Assembly (NCBI RefSeq): GCF_040605455.1
Contig: NZ_JBEXCV010000022.1
Coordinates: 1-64,000 of the forward strand
Reading direction: 5' to 3'
DNA: 64,000 nt
Origin: Embleya sp040605455
GTDB taxonomy: Bacteria > Actinomycetota > Actinomycetes > Streptomycetales > Streptomycetaceae
Shown here: positions 48,981 to 57,639 of the stretch, one piece after another
Numbering within the stretch: the stretch's first letter is position 1
Layout: each line of letters begins with the position of its first letter
Notes under the pieces: generated by a model
Seen by the model: only the letters and a program-made list of their open reading frames with translations
Databases searched by the model: none
Told to the model about the DNA's origin: nothing
Program-made: the position numbers and the translations under genes

Positions 48981-49820
48981 TTACCTGCCCTCGAAGTCTG
49001 CTGATTTGCGGGCTGCTTTGGCTGCGTAGCCTGCTACCGAGTCGTCGGAGACCAGGGTCAGGGCTGCGGACATCGCGGTCAGGCCCAGGGCCGTGTCCAG
49101 GTTGGCGTCGGCGAAGGTGTCGATGCTGCGTTTGATGCCCTGGACGGCCAAGGGGGCGTTGGCGGCGATTTCCTCGGCCAAGGCTCGTGCGGCGCGGTCC
49201 AGGTCGGCCACGGGCACCACCTCCTGGACCAGGTTCAGGCGCTCGGCCAGGGCCGCGTCGATCCGGCGGCCGGTCAGCGACAGCAGCTTGGCCCAGCCCG
49301 CGCCCGCCTCCCGGGCGATCCGGATGTCGCCGCCCGCGTCCACCGCGACGCCGATCTGCGCCTCGGGCAGCGCGAACCTGGCATCGTCGGCCGCGATCCG
49401 GATGTCCGCCATCAACGCGAGCTCGAAGCCGAAGCCCAGGCAGTATCCCTGGACGGCGGCGACCACGGGCTGTGGCAACCGGGCGAAGGTGCGAAAGCGC
49501 TCGTGCACCCAGCGCAGGCCCTCGTAGTAGTTGCGGGTGCGTTCGGCGCCGGAGCGGCCGGTGATCGCGCCGCCGGGCGCGGTGACGTCGATGCCCGCGC
49601 AGAACGCGCGCCCCTCGGCCCGCAGCAGCACCACCCGGACCCGCTCGTCGAAGCGGATCCGGTCGGCCATGATGCCCAACTGTCGCGTCGCCTCCCAGCT
49701 CCACGCGTTCAGCTTGTCCGGTCGACACAGCGTCAGCACCGCGATGCCGGTGGCCTCCTCGATCTCCAGCCGCATCCGCACCTCGGCCTCGTCGACGCTT
49801 GGGTCGGTGGTGTTGATCAC
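48981..49820 (-). CDS. Enoyl-CoA hydratase/isomerase family protein
   Basis: The 279-residue crotonase starts at GTG 49820 behind GGAGGAA. It has LCRPDKLNAWSWEATRQLGI, AFCAGIDVTAPGGAITGRSG, VQGYCLGFGFELALMADIRI and FALPEAQIGVAVDAGGDIRI. The ending SDDSVAGYAAKAARK is typical of paralogues near steroid and fatty acid loci. It is divergent from the LLM oxidoreductase gene with operator site 10 between and ends at the repeat array. Confidence 0.86.
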   Translation of the reverse strand: MINTTDPSVDEAEVRMRLEIEEATGIAVLTLCRPDKLNAWSWEATRQLGIMADRIRFDERVRVVLLRAEGRAFCAGIDVTAPGGAITGRSGAERTRNYYEGLRWVHERFRTFARLPQPVVAAVQGYCLGFGFELALMADIRIAADDARFALPEAQIGVAVDAGGDIRIAREAGAGWAKLLSLTGRRIDAALAERLNLVQEVVPVADLDRAARALAEEIAANAPLAVQGIKRSIDTFADANLDTALGLTAMSAALTLVSDDSVAGYAAKAARKSADFEGR

Positions 49821-49856
49821 GGTCCGGTTCCTCCAGGAGCGGTACTTCGGCCTTGT

Positions 49857-49871
49857 CTGACGACCCGTTAG
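49857..49871. promoter_or_regulatory. Shared palindromic operator, site 10 (CTGACGACCCGTTAG)
   Basis: It has one change in the right arm (GTTAG, as at site 2). It is 37 bp before the crotonase GTG and 67 bp before the LLM gene ATG. Confidence 0.7.
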
Positions 49872-49937
49872 ATCGGAGTATGTGACACGCGTTCGCCACA
49901 GTCCAACGATCTCCCTCGATCCCTCGGAGGCACTTTC

Positions 49938-50885
49938 ATGGCCGCGATCCTGCCCCCGGGCACCCTGCACGTCGGCATGCAGCTGCCCATCCAGTCGCAG
50001 AGCAAGCTGTACGCGGAGGCATGGGAGGAGACCTCGGGACCGGACGAGCTGGCCGCGATCGCGCAGGCCTGTGACCGGGCCGGCTTCGCGTACATCGCGG
50101 TCTGCGACCACACCGCGATCCCGCGCAGCCACGCCGGCGCGATGGGTACCGAGTGGTGGGACACGATGACCACGCTCGGCTGGCTCGCGGGCATCACCGA
50201 GCGGATCCGACTGATCAGTCACGTGTCGGTTCTCGCCTACCGGCACCCGATGATGTCGGCCAAGGCGTTCGCGACGCTGGACCGGATCTCCAAGGGCCGG
50301 GCGATCGTCGGCGCGGGTGCGGGACACGTCGAGGCCGAGTTCGAGATGCTCGGGGTGGACTTCAAGACCCGGGGCAAGGCGCTCAACGAGGCATTGGAAC
50401 TGCTCGACCTCGCGCTGCGCGACGAGTACGTGACCTTCGCGGGCGAGCGCTGGCAGGTCGAGGACATGGGCGCGCTGCCGCGTCCGGTGCAGACCCCCCG
50501 TCCGCCGATCTGGATCGGCGGCTCGGCGAGCGCGGCGCTCAAGCGGGTGGCCAAGTACGGCGACGGCTGGCTGCCGCAGGGCAGCCCGCGGGCGACCTAC
50601 CCCGATCAGCTGGCCGAACTGCGGCGCTACCAGGAGGAGGTCGGCCGCGCCGACGAGCGCCTGGACATCGGCGCCATCACCGAGATTCTCTACGTCGGCG
50701 AGGCCGGCTGGGACGTCGGGGCGAACACCCTCGCCGGCAGCCCGGACAAGCTCGCCGAGTCGCTGCGCTGGTACGGCGAGCAGGGCGCGAACCAGATCCA
50801 GGTCCGCTTCCGCAGCCGTGACCTGGCCGAGCTGCTCGACCAGATCGCACGGTTCGCCGCCGAGGTCGCGCCGAACCTCTCCTGA
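49938..50885 (+). CDS. LLM-class (F420-dependent type) oxidoreductase
   Basis: The 315-residue luciferase-like protein has a TIM barrel with AYIAVCDHTAIPRSHAGAMG, LISHVSVLAYRHPMMSAKAF, GRAIVGAGAGHVEAEFEMLG and RPPIWIGGSASAALKRVAKY. The VSVLAYRHP and GAGAGHVEAEF stretches are typical of F420-dependent members, which reduce or oxidise C=C, C=O or alcohol groups. It may work on a steroid-derived ketone or double bond. fbiC, for the F420 precursor, lies 4 kb away. Operator site 10 is upstream. Confidence 0.85.
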   Translation: MAAILPPGTLHVGMQLPIQSQSKLYAEAWEETSGPDELAAIAQACDRAGFAYIAVCDHTAIPRSHAGAMGTEWWDTMTTLGWLAGITERIRLISHVSVLAYRHPMMSAKAFATLDRISKGRAIVGAGAGHVEAEFEMLGVDFKTRGKALNEALELLDLALRDEYVTFAGERWQVEDMGALPRPVQTPRPPIWIGGSASAALKRVAKYGDGWLPQGSPRATYPDQLAELRRYQEEVGRADERLDIGAITEILYVGEAGWDVGANTLAGSPDKLAESLRWYGEQGANQIQVRFRSRDLAELLDQIARFAAEVAPNLS

Positions 50886-50984
50886 TCGCGGCGCGGCGCG
50901 CACCCGCGGGCATCACCCGCACGACGCGACGCGCACGACACGTACATCGCGCACGAGCGCATTACGCAGACCGTGCGCACCGCC

Positions 50985-51014
50985 CGCGCCCAACGCGCCC
51001 AACGCGCCCAACGT
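50985..51014. repeat. Short 9-bp tandem repeat
   Basis: CAACGCGCC is repeated about three times in the 210-bp gap before the SDR gene. It is low-complexity leader DNA; no gene seen. Confidence 0.4.
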
Positions 51015-51057
51015 GCACCGCACGCTCAACGTGCACACACGCACCGCACACCTTGCG

Positions 51058-51072
51058 CTGACGCTCCATCAG
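51058..51072. promoter_or_regulatory. Shared palindromic operator, site 11 (CTGACGCTCCATCAG)
   Basis: Left arm perfect, right arm ATCAG as at sites 3 and 12. It is only 27 bp before the SDR ATG, so a bound repressor would block transcription start or early elongation. Confidence 0.7.
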
Positions 51073-51098
51073 TCTCCGTTCTCCGAAGGGAAGTTCGC

Positions 51099-51887
51099 AT
51101 GGGCAAGCTGGACGGCAGGGTGGTCCTGATCACCGGCGCGGCACGTGGTCAGGGGGTCGTGGAGGCCCGCCTGTTCGCGGCCGAGGGGGCCCGGGTCGTA
51201 CTCGCCGACATCCTCGACGAGGCGGGCGAGGCGGCGGCGAAGGAGATCGGCGACGCGGCCCGCTATGTACACCTGGACGTGTCGGACGAGGACGACTGGC
51301 AACGCGCGGTGCAGGCCGCCGTCGGGGCGTTCGGCAGGCTCGACGGGCTGGTCAACAACGCCGGGATCCTGGCCTTCGACCCGATCGAGGAGATGTCCCG
51401 AGCGGCATACCTGCGCATCGTCGAGGTGAACCAGCTCGGCACGTTCCTGGGCATGAAGACCGCACTGCCCGCGATCCGCGCGGCGGGTGGCCCGGGCACG
51501 ATCGTGAACATCGCGTCCTACGCCGGCCTGGCCGGCATGGAGGGCCTGGTCGCGTACGCCTCCACCAAGGGCGCGGTGCTCGCGATGACCCGAGTGGCCG
51601 CTCTGGAGGCCGGACCGGGAATCCGGGTCAACGCGATCTGCCCAGGCGGCGTCCGTACGCCGATGACCAACCCGGGCGACATCGACGGCCTGACCGCACC
51701 AACCCCGGCGCCGGGTGAGCCGGACCCGGTGAGTGAGGTGTTCGGCGGCATACCTCTGGCCCGAATCGGCGAGCCGGACGAGATCGCGACCGCCGCGCTG
51801 TTCCTGACGAGCCCCGACAGTTCGTACATGACGGGCACCCACATCGTGGTAGACGGCGGTTGGATGGCGGGTGTGAAGCTCTTCTGA
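51099..51887 (+). CDS. Short-chain dehydrogenase (hydroxysteroid dehydrogenase-like)
   Basis: The 262-residue SDR has VVLITGAARGQGVVEARLFA (cofactor motif, with GQG as in 3-alpha/20-beta hydroxysteroid dehydrogenases), DVSDEDDWQ, LVNNAGILAFD, catalytic Ser in NIASYAGLAGM and YASTKGAVLAMTR. The GARGQG motif is frequent in steroid SDRs, so oxidation of a ring hydroxyl is likely. It is preceded by GAAGGGAAG and operator site 11, which place it in the regulon. It is a single-gene unit. Confidence 0.87.
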   Translation: MGKLDGRVVLITGAARGQGVVEARLFAAEGARVVLADILDEAGEAAAKEIGDAARYVHLDVSDEDDWQRAVQAAVGAFGRLDGLVNNAGILAFDPIEEMSRAAYLRIVEVNQLGTFLGMKTALPAIRAAGGPGTIVNIASYAGLAGMEGLVAYASTKGAVLAMTRVAALEAGPGIRVNAICPGGVRTPMTNPGDIDGLTAPTPAPGEPDPVSEVFGGIPLARIGEPDEIATAALFLTSPDSSYMTGTHIVVDGGWMAGVKLF

Positions 51888-51999
51888 GCGGTTTCGAGCC
51901 TTTGCGGGCCGTCCCGATCCGCCATCGAGATATGCCACAGTGGCATGACTCGGGTGAGTCCCGTCTCATCCCGCGCGGACCCCTGGCGAGCTGGTACAT

Positions 52000-52014
52000 C
52001 TGACGTACCATCAG
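52000..52014. promoter_or_regulatory. Shared palindromic operator, site 12 (CTGACGTACCATCAG)
   Basis: Left arm perfect, right arm ATCAG. It is 86 bp before the amidohydrolase ATG and downstream of the SDR stop. Confidence 0.7.
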
Positions 52015-52099
52015 TTTCGTGGGTGGGCGGGGCCGGGCATGCGCAGGCATGCGGTCGGCCGCGCTCGCGGGCAACACCGAGGGCAGAAGGAGCTTCGCC

Positions 52100-53824
52100 A
52101 TGCTGGACCACGTCATCACCGGAGCCACCGTCGTCGACGGGACGGGCGCGCCGTCCTTCCTGGGTGACGTGGGCATCAGAGACGGGCGGATCGTCGCCGT
52201 CACCCCCGCCGGCGGCATAACCGAAGAGGCCGCGAGCACCGAGAACGCCGAGGGCCTGATCCTGGCTCCCGGGTTCGTCGACCCGCACACCCACTACGAC
52301 GCTCAACTGCACTGGGACCCGTACGCCACGCCCTCGGTCAACCACGGCGTGACCACGATCATCGGCGGCAACTGCGGCTTCACGCTCGCGCCGCTCAAGG
52401 CCGAGGACGCCGACTACACCCGGCGGATGATGGCCAAGGTCGAGGGCATGGCGCTGCCCGCGCTGGAGAACGGCGTGGACTGGAGCTGGGAGACGTTCGC
52501 CCAGTACCTGGACAAGCTGGAGGGCCGGATCGCGGTGAACGCCGGTTTCATGGCCGGGCACTGCGCCATCCGCCGCTACGTGATGGGCACCGACTCGGTC
52601 GGCAAGGAGGCCTCGCCCGAACAGGTCGCGGCGATGGTGGTGGAACTGGGCAAGGCGATGGAGGCAGGCGCGCTCGGCTTCTCCACCGGTCAGTCGAACC
52701 ACACCGACGGCGACGGCAACCCGGTCCCGTCCCGGGCCGCGACGCCGGCCGAGATCCTGGCGCTGTGCGAGGAGGTCGGCAAGCACGAGGGCACCCAGTT
52801 GGAGGTCATCGTCGCCGGCTGTCTGGACAAGTTCTCGGACGAGGAAATCGACCTGCTGGTCAAGATGACCACGACGGCCGGTCGGCCGATGAACTGGAAC
52901 GTGCTCACCGTCGACGCCGCCGCGCCCGACCGCGCGCCGCGCCAGATCTACGCGTCGGAGAAGGCCAAGGAGGCGGGCGGGCGGATCGTCATCCTGACCA
53001 TGCCGGTCCTGGTCCCGATGAACATGTCCTTCCTGACCTACTGCGCGCTCAACCTGATCCCGGGCTGGGGCCCGATCCTGTCGCTGCCGGTGCCCGAGCG
53101 CATCGCCAAGTTGCGCGAAGCGGACGTGCGCGCGGAGATGCTGCGCAACGCGGACAGCCCCGAGGCGGGCGTCTTCCGCCGGCTCGCCGACTTCGGCCGC
53201 TACGTGATCGGCGACACCTACTCCGAGGCCAACAAGGGCCTGTCCGGCCGAGTGGTCGCGGACATCGCCAAGGAGCGCGGCCAGGACGACTTCTGGACGC
53301 TGGTGGAGATCTGCATCAACGACGATCTGCGCACGGTGTTGTGGCCGATGCCCACCGACAACGATCAGGCGTCGTGGGACCTGCGGCAGCAGGTGTGGGA
53401 CAACGAGCACGTGATCCTGGGCGGATCGGACGCCGGTGCGCACCTGGACCGGATGTGCGGTGCCACCTACACCACCCGCTTCCTGGGCGACATGCTGCGC
53501 GGCCGCAAGCTGGTCTCGCTCGAGCGCGCGGTGCGGATGCTCACCACCGAGCCGGCCGAACTGTTCGGCCTCAAGGACCGCGGCCGGATCGCCGAGGGCT
53601 TCCACGCCGACCTGGTCCTGTTCGACCCGGCCACCGTCGGCTCCGGCCCGGCCCGGCTGATGCACGACCTGCCGGGCGACAGCCCGCGACTGACCAGCGA
53701 GTCCACCGGCGTGGTCAGCGTTCGGGTCAACGGCGTGGAGACCGTGCGCGACGGCCGGACCACCGGCGCCGCCAACGGCACGCTGCTGCGCTCCGGCAAG
53801 GACACGGTCACCGTCTCGGTCTGA
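52100..53824 (+). CDS. N-acyl-D-amino-acid deacylase family amidohydrolase
   Basis: The 574-residue amidohydrolase starts MLDHVITGATVVDGTGAPSF at ATG 52100 with AAGGAG (52087-52092). PGFVDPHTHYDAQLHWDPYA (HxH metal site), GNCGFTLAP, GGSDAGAHLDRMCGATY (C-terminal Asp metal/catalysis) and a long middle insert (about 150-320) are like those of COG3653 D-aminoacylases. Its placement behind operator site 12 implies a steroid or fatty amide or lactam substrate rather than D-amino acids; that is inference. AAN GTLLRS ends with a beta strand. A hairpin terminator follows. Confidence 0.86.
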   Translation: MLDHVITGATVVDGTGAPSFLGDVGIRDGRIVAVTPAGGITEEAASTENAEGLILAPGFVDPHTHYDAQLHWDPYATPSVNHGVTTIIGGNCGFTLAPLKAEDADYTRRMMAKVEGMALPALENGVDWSWETFAQYLDKLEGRIAVNAGFMAGHCAIRRYVMGTDSVGKEASPEQVAAMVVELGKAMEAGALGFSTGQSNHTDGDGNPVPSRAATPAEILALCEEVGKHEGTQLEVIVAGCLDKFSDEEIDLLVKMTTTAGRPMNWNVLTVDAAAPDRAPRQIYASEKAKEAGGRIVILTMPVLVPMNMSFLTYCALNLIPGWGPILSLPVPERIAKLREADVRAEMLRNADSPEAGVFRRLADFGRYVIGDTYSEANKGLSGRVVADIAKERGQDDFWTLVEICINDDLRTVLWPMPTDNDQASWDLRQQVWDNEHVILGGSDAGAHLDRMCGATYTTRFLGDMLRGRKLVSLERAVRMLTTEPAELFGLKDRGRIAEGFHADLVLFDPATVGSGPARLMHDLPGDSPRLTSESTGVVSVRVNGVETVRDGRTTGAANGTLLRSGKDTVTVSV

Positions 53825-53839
53825 CCCACCGCAAGACTC

Positions 53840-53871
53840 GGCGGCGTGCGGGGGTCCTCCCGTACGCCGCC
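53840..53871 (+). terminator. Terminator after the amidohydrolase gene
   Basis: GGCGGCGTGCGGG (53840-53852) pairs with CCCGTACGCCGCC (53859-53871) with one G-T pair. Confidence 0.75.
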
Positions 53872-54020
53872 GCTCCATGTCCGGGCGGAGATCCGTTCGC
53901 ATCGGTGGACGGTTCGGAAACCCGGAACCCGGCTGTCCCCGTTGGGGTGATCCCTCGGGAATACCGGGTGAATTGCCCGAGTGTCTCCTATGCTGTATGG
54001 GATATATACGGGAGGTATGT

Positions 54021-54236
54021 ATGACCAACACTGTGATCGATATAGACGATGAGGCACTGGCAGAGGCCATGGTCCTGCTTGGCACCAAGACCAAGAAGGA
54101 CACGGTGAACACGGCCTTGCGAGAGGTCGCCATGCGTCGCCGGCGTCGCCAGGCGATGGCCGACATGCAGCGATCGGCAGCCGAGGGTGGCATCGACCTG
54201 GAGTTCCTGAGCGACAAGAGGAACTACCGCAGTTGA
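54021..54236 (+). CDS. vapB: VapB-type antitoxin
   Basis: The 71-residue protein has a ribbon-helix-helix N-terminus: TNTVIDIDDEALAEAMVLLG and KTKKDTVNTALREVAMRRRR, then an acidic-to-basic tail that would wrap the toxin. This is the VapB/PF09957-like pattern. GGGAGG (54010-54015) precedes ATG 54021. Its TGA overlaps the toxin start TTG (54233-54236). RHH antitoxins repress their own operon; the AT-rich GGGATATATACGGG (53999-54012) before it is a likely operator/promoter region. Confidence 0.87.
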   Translation: MTNTVIDIDDEALAEAMVLLGTKTKKDTVNTALREVAMRRRRRQAMADMQRSAAEGGIDLEFLSDKRNYRS

Positions 54237-54652
54237 TCGTCGCCGACTACCTGATCGACACGAGTGCGGTGTGGCGCCTGTTGCGGGACACCGACCTCGT
54301 GTTGCCGTGGCACGCCGCCATTGACGCGGGACTCGTTGGCATCTGCCCGATGTCCGAACTGGAGATCCTGCGGAGCGCTCGCAGTCCGAGCGAGGCCGCC
54401 GACTGGGACGACTGGCTCGGCAATGCCTACTTGCCGTACGAGACGGACGAGCGCGATATTCGGCGAGCTCGGACCGTGCAGCAAAAGCTGATGCACACCG
54501 GCTCGCATCGTGCGCCCGGGCCGAGTGATCTGATCATCGCCGCGACTGCCGAGCGGCACCGTCTGGCGCTGCTGCACGACGACAACGACTTCGAGGCGAT
54601 TGCGAAGGTCACCGGGCAGGCCTTGGCCCGGGTCACCGGCTTGTTGCCGTAA
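54233..54652 (+). CDS. vapC: VapC-type PIN-domain ribonuclease toxin
   Basis: The 139-residue PIN protein starts at TTG 54233 (translationally coupled to vapB). It has the acidic residues of the active site: Asp in ADYLIDTSAVWRLL (about 8), Glu in MSELEILR (about 43), Asp in GPSDLIIAATAE (about 98) and Asp in HDDNDFEAIA (about 115-117). VapC toxins cut tRNA or rRNA to stop growth. Its TTG start suggests low expression relative to antitoxin. Confidence 0.88.
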   Translation: MIVADYLIDTSAVWRLLRDTDLVLPWHAAIDAGLVGICPMSELEILRSARSPSEAADWDDWLGNAYLPYETDERDIRRARTVQQKLMHTGSHRAPGPSDLIIAATAERHRLALLHDDNDFEAIAKVTGQALARVTGLLP

Positions 54653-54855
54653 CGGCCGACGACTTGCGATCGGGTCGCCCGCCGGCCACGTGACGTGCGA
54701 CACGAGTCGCAATGCCCTCGATCGAGCGCGCCTACCCTTGGTCTGTTCGGGGGGCGACGTCGCGTCGGCTCCCGTTTGTCGGTTGGACGGAGCGTACAAG
54801 GTGCGGTCGGCCCGCCGATCCAGCCCGAGCAACAGCGACGACAGTGAGGTGTCGC

Positions 54856-57453
54856 ATGACCCCGACCCCCAACGAGGGACGTCCCACCGAGAGTTCGATG
54901 CGGCGAGCGCTGCGGCGAGCCCGAGACGGGGTCATGCTCGACGTCTCGGAAGCGGCCGTGCTGCTGCACGCGCGCGACGCGGACCTGGCGGACCTGAGTC
55001 GGTCGGCCGCGCGGGTGCGCGACGCCGGCTTGGAGGCGGTCGGCCGCGCCGGGGTGATCACGTACAGCCGAAAAGTGTTCATCCCGCTGACCAGGCTGTG
55101 TCGTGACCGCTGCAACTACTGCACCTTCGTCACCGTCCCCGGCAAGCTCAGGCGCGAGGGCCACGGGATGTTCCTCAGCCCCGACGAGGTGCTGAAGATC
55201 GCTCGCGACGGCGCCGCGCTCGGTTGCAAGGAAGCCCTGTTCACGCTCGGCGACCGGCCCGAGGACCGCTGGCCCGAGGCGCGCGAGTGGCTGGACGCGC
55301 ACGGGTACGACGACACGCTCGCTTACGTGCGGGCGATGTCGATCCGGGTCCTGGAGGAGACAGGTCTGCTGCCGCACCTCAACCCCGGGGTGCTCTCCTG
55401 GACCGACTTCCAACGGCTCAAGCCGGTCAGCGCGTCGATGGGGATGATGCTGGAGACCACCGCGACCCGGCTGTGGTCCGAGCCCGGCGGCCCGCACCAC
55501 GGTTCGCCGGACAAGGAACCGGCCGTGCGGCTGCGGGTATTGGAGGACGCCGGACGCTCGAACGTCCCGTTCACCACCGGCCTGTTGATCGGCATCGGCG
55601 AGAACATGACCGAGCGGGCCGAGTCGATCTTCGCGATGCGCAAGGTCGCCCGGCAGTACGGCTCGATCCAGGAAGTCATCCTGCAGAACTTCCGGGCCAA
55701 GCCGGACACCGCGATGCGCTCGACGCCGGACGCCGACCTGGTCGAGCTGGCCGCTGCGATCGCCGTCTCCCGGATCGTGATCGGCCCCAAGGTCCGGGTG
55801 CAGGCCCCGCCGAACCTGATCGGCGAGGAGTACGCGCTGATGATCGCGGCCGGCATCGACGACTGGGGCGGTGTCTCGCCGCTGACTCCCGACCACGTCA
55901 ACCCCGAACTCGCCTGGCCGCAGATCGAGTTCCTCGCGGCGCGGACCGCCGAAGCGGGCTTCACGCTGCGTGAGCGGCTCAACGTCTACCCCGAGGTGAT
56001 CCAGCGCGGCGAGCCGTGGGTGGACCCGCGGGTGCTGCCGCACGTGCGCGCGCTGTCCGACCCGCGGACCGGGCTCGCGATCGAGGGCAAGTGCCCCGAA
56101 GGGCTGCCCTGGCAGGAGCCCGAGGACATCTTCGCCGCCGCGACCGGCCGCACCGACCTGCACGTGAGCATCGACACCACCGGCCGCACCACCGACCGCC
56201 GGGACGACTTCGACAACGTGTACGGCGACTGGGAGTCGTTGCGCGAACAGGTCGCCGACAGCGCCACGGGATCGGTGGTCCGGCTCGACTCGGACGTCAA
56301 GGCGGCGCTCGGCCAGGCCGCCGCCGACCCGAGCCGGCTGACCGACGACCAAGCCCTCGCGCTGTTCCACTGCGACGGCGTCGCGATGGACGAACTCGCG
56401 CGGATCGCCGATGACTTGCGGCGTGCGGTGAACGGCGACGCGATCACCTACATCGTCAACCGCAACATCAACTTCACCAACGTCTGCTACACCGGCTGCC
56501 GCTTCTGCGCGTTCGCCCAGCGGCGCACCGACGCGGACGCGTACACGCTCTCCCTGGACCAGGTGGGCGAGCGGGCCGAACAGGCCTGGGCGGTCGGCGC
56601 GACCGAGGTGTGCATGCAGGGCGGCATCCATCCCGATCTGCCCGGCAGCGCCTACTTCGACATCGCGCGCGAGGTCAAGAAGCGCGTACCGGACATGCAC
56701 GTGCACGCGTTCTCGCCGATGGAGGTGGTCAACGGCGCGACCCGGACCGGGATGTCCATCCGCGACTGGCTGACCGCCGCCAAGGAGGCGGGCCTGGACA
56801 CCATTCCCGGGACCGCCGCCGAGATCCTCGACGACGACGTGCGCTGGATCCTGACCAAGGGCAAGCTGCCCGCGGCGACCTGGGTCGAGGTGGTCACCAC
56901 CGCACACGAGCTGGGCATCCGCAGCTCGTCGACGATGATGTACGGGCATGTGGACACGCCCTCGCACTGGCTGGGCCACCTGCGCCTGCTCGGCCGCATC
57001 CAGGACGAGACGGGCGGCTTCACCGAGTTCGTCACGCTGCCGTTCGTGCACACCAACGCGCCGGTCTACCTGGCCGGCATCGCCCGCCCGGGCCCGACGC
57101 TGCGGGACAACCGGGCCGTGCACGCGATGGCCCGGATCCTGCTGCACGGCAAAATCGACAACATTCAGACCAGCTGGGTCAAGCTCGGCGTCGAGGGCAC
57201 CAACCTGATGCTCGAAGGCGGTGCGAACGACATGGGCGGCACGCTCATGGAGGAGACCATCTCCCGGATGGCGGGCGCCGACAACGGCTCCAAGAAGTCG
57301 ATCGCCGAACTGGAGGCGATGGCCGCCTCGCTCGGCCGGCGCGCCCGACAGCGCACGACCACCTACGGCGAGGTGAGCGCCGAGCGTCAGGAGGTGGCCC
57401 GTCGCCACGACGCCGAGGTCGAGAAGATCATGCTCCCGATCCTGACCAACTGA
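54856..57453 (+). CDS. fbiC: FbiC, bifunctional FO synthase (radical SAM)
   Basis: The 865-residue product fuses CofG and CofH. The first radical SAM motif is CRDRCNYC (about 89-96), with NLIGEEYALMIAAGIDDWGG following; the second is CYTGCRFC (about 548-555). The two halves join 5-amino-6-ribitylaminouracil and tyrosine to make FO, the deazaflavin part of coenzyme F420. Fusion into one chain is standard in actinobacteria. ATG 54856 was chosen because upstream extensions lack the family pattern. F420-dependent enzymes such as the LLM protein at 49938 depend on it. Confidence 0.95.
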   Translation: MTPTPNEGRPTESSMRRALRRARDGVMLDVSEAAVLLHARDADLADLSRSAARVRDAGLEAVGRAGVITYSRKVFIPLTRLCRDRCNYCTFVTVPGKLRREGHGMFLSPDEVLKIARDGAALGCKEALFTLGDRPEDRWPEAREWLDAHGYDDTLAYVRAMSIRVLEETGLLPHLNPGVLSWTDFQRLKPVSASMGMMLETTATRLWSEPGGPHHGSPDKEPAVRLRVLEDAGRSNVPFTTGLLIGIGENMTERAESIFAMRKVARQYGSIQEVILQNFRAKPDTAMRSTPDADLVELAAAIAVSRIVIGPKVRVQAPPNLIGEEYALMIAAGIDDWGGVSPLTPDHVNPELAWPQIEFLAARTAEAGFTLRERLNVYPEVIQRGEPWVDPRVLPHVRALSDPRTGLAIEGKCPEGLPWQEPEDIFAAATGRTDLHVSIDTTGRTTDRRDDFDNVYGDWESLREQVADSATGSVVRLDSDVKAALGQAAADPSRLTDDQALALFHCDGVAMDELARIADDLRRAVNGDAITYIVNRNINFTNVCYTGCRFCAFAQRRTDADAYTLSLDQVGERAEQAWAVGATEVCMQGGIHPDLPGSAYFDIAREVKKRVPDMHVHAFSPMEVVNGATRTGMSIRDWLTAAKEAGLDTIPGTAAEILDDDVRWILTKGKLPAATWVEVVTTAHELGIRSSSTMMYGHVDTPSHWLGHLRLLGRIQDETGGFTEFVTLPFVHTNAPVYLAGIARPGPTLRDNRAVHAMARILLHGKIDNIQTSWVKLGVEGTNLMLEGGANDMGGTLMEETISRMAGADNGSKKSIAELEAMAASLGRRARQRTTTYGEVSAERQEVARRHDAEVEKIMLPILTN

Positions 57454-57463
57454 GCACGCGTGG

Positions 57464-57489
57464 CCCCGGGGACGGCACGTCGTCCCCGG
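57464..57489 (+). terminator. Terminator after fbiC
   Basis: CCCGGGGACG (57464-57473) pairs exactly with CGTCCCCGGG (57480-57489) around GCACGT. Confidence 0.75.
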
Positions 57490-57639
57490 GCCCGCGCGGA
57501 CGACGCCGGCCGATCGGGCCCGCTCCCGCTTCCCGCCGGCCGAGAACACCTTGACCACACGATGCCGGACGCGTGTACGACCCCTGGGTGACCCGCCGCC
57601 GGTACGCTGCGGTGGGGTGTCGGGGGAGGGAGAACACAC

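Noticed and set aside
51518..54217. An 899-codon minus-strand frame opposite the SDR and amidohydrolase genes
   Set aside because: Antisense compositional frame; the plus-strand genes are clearly real.
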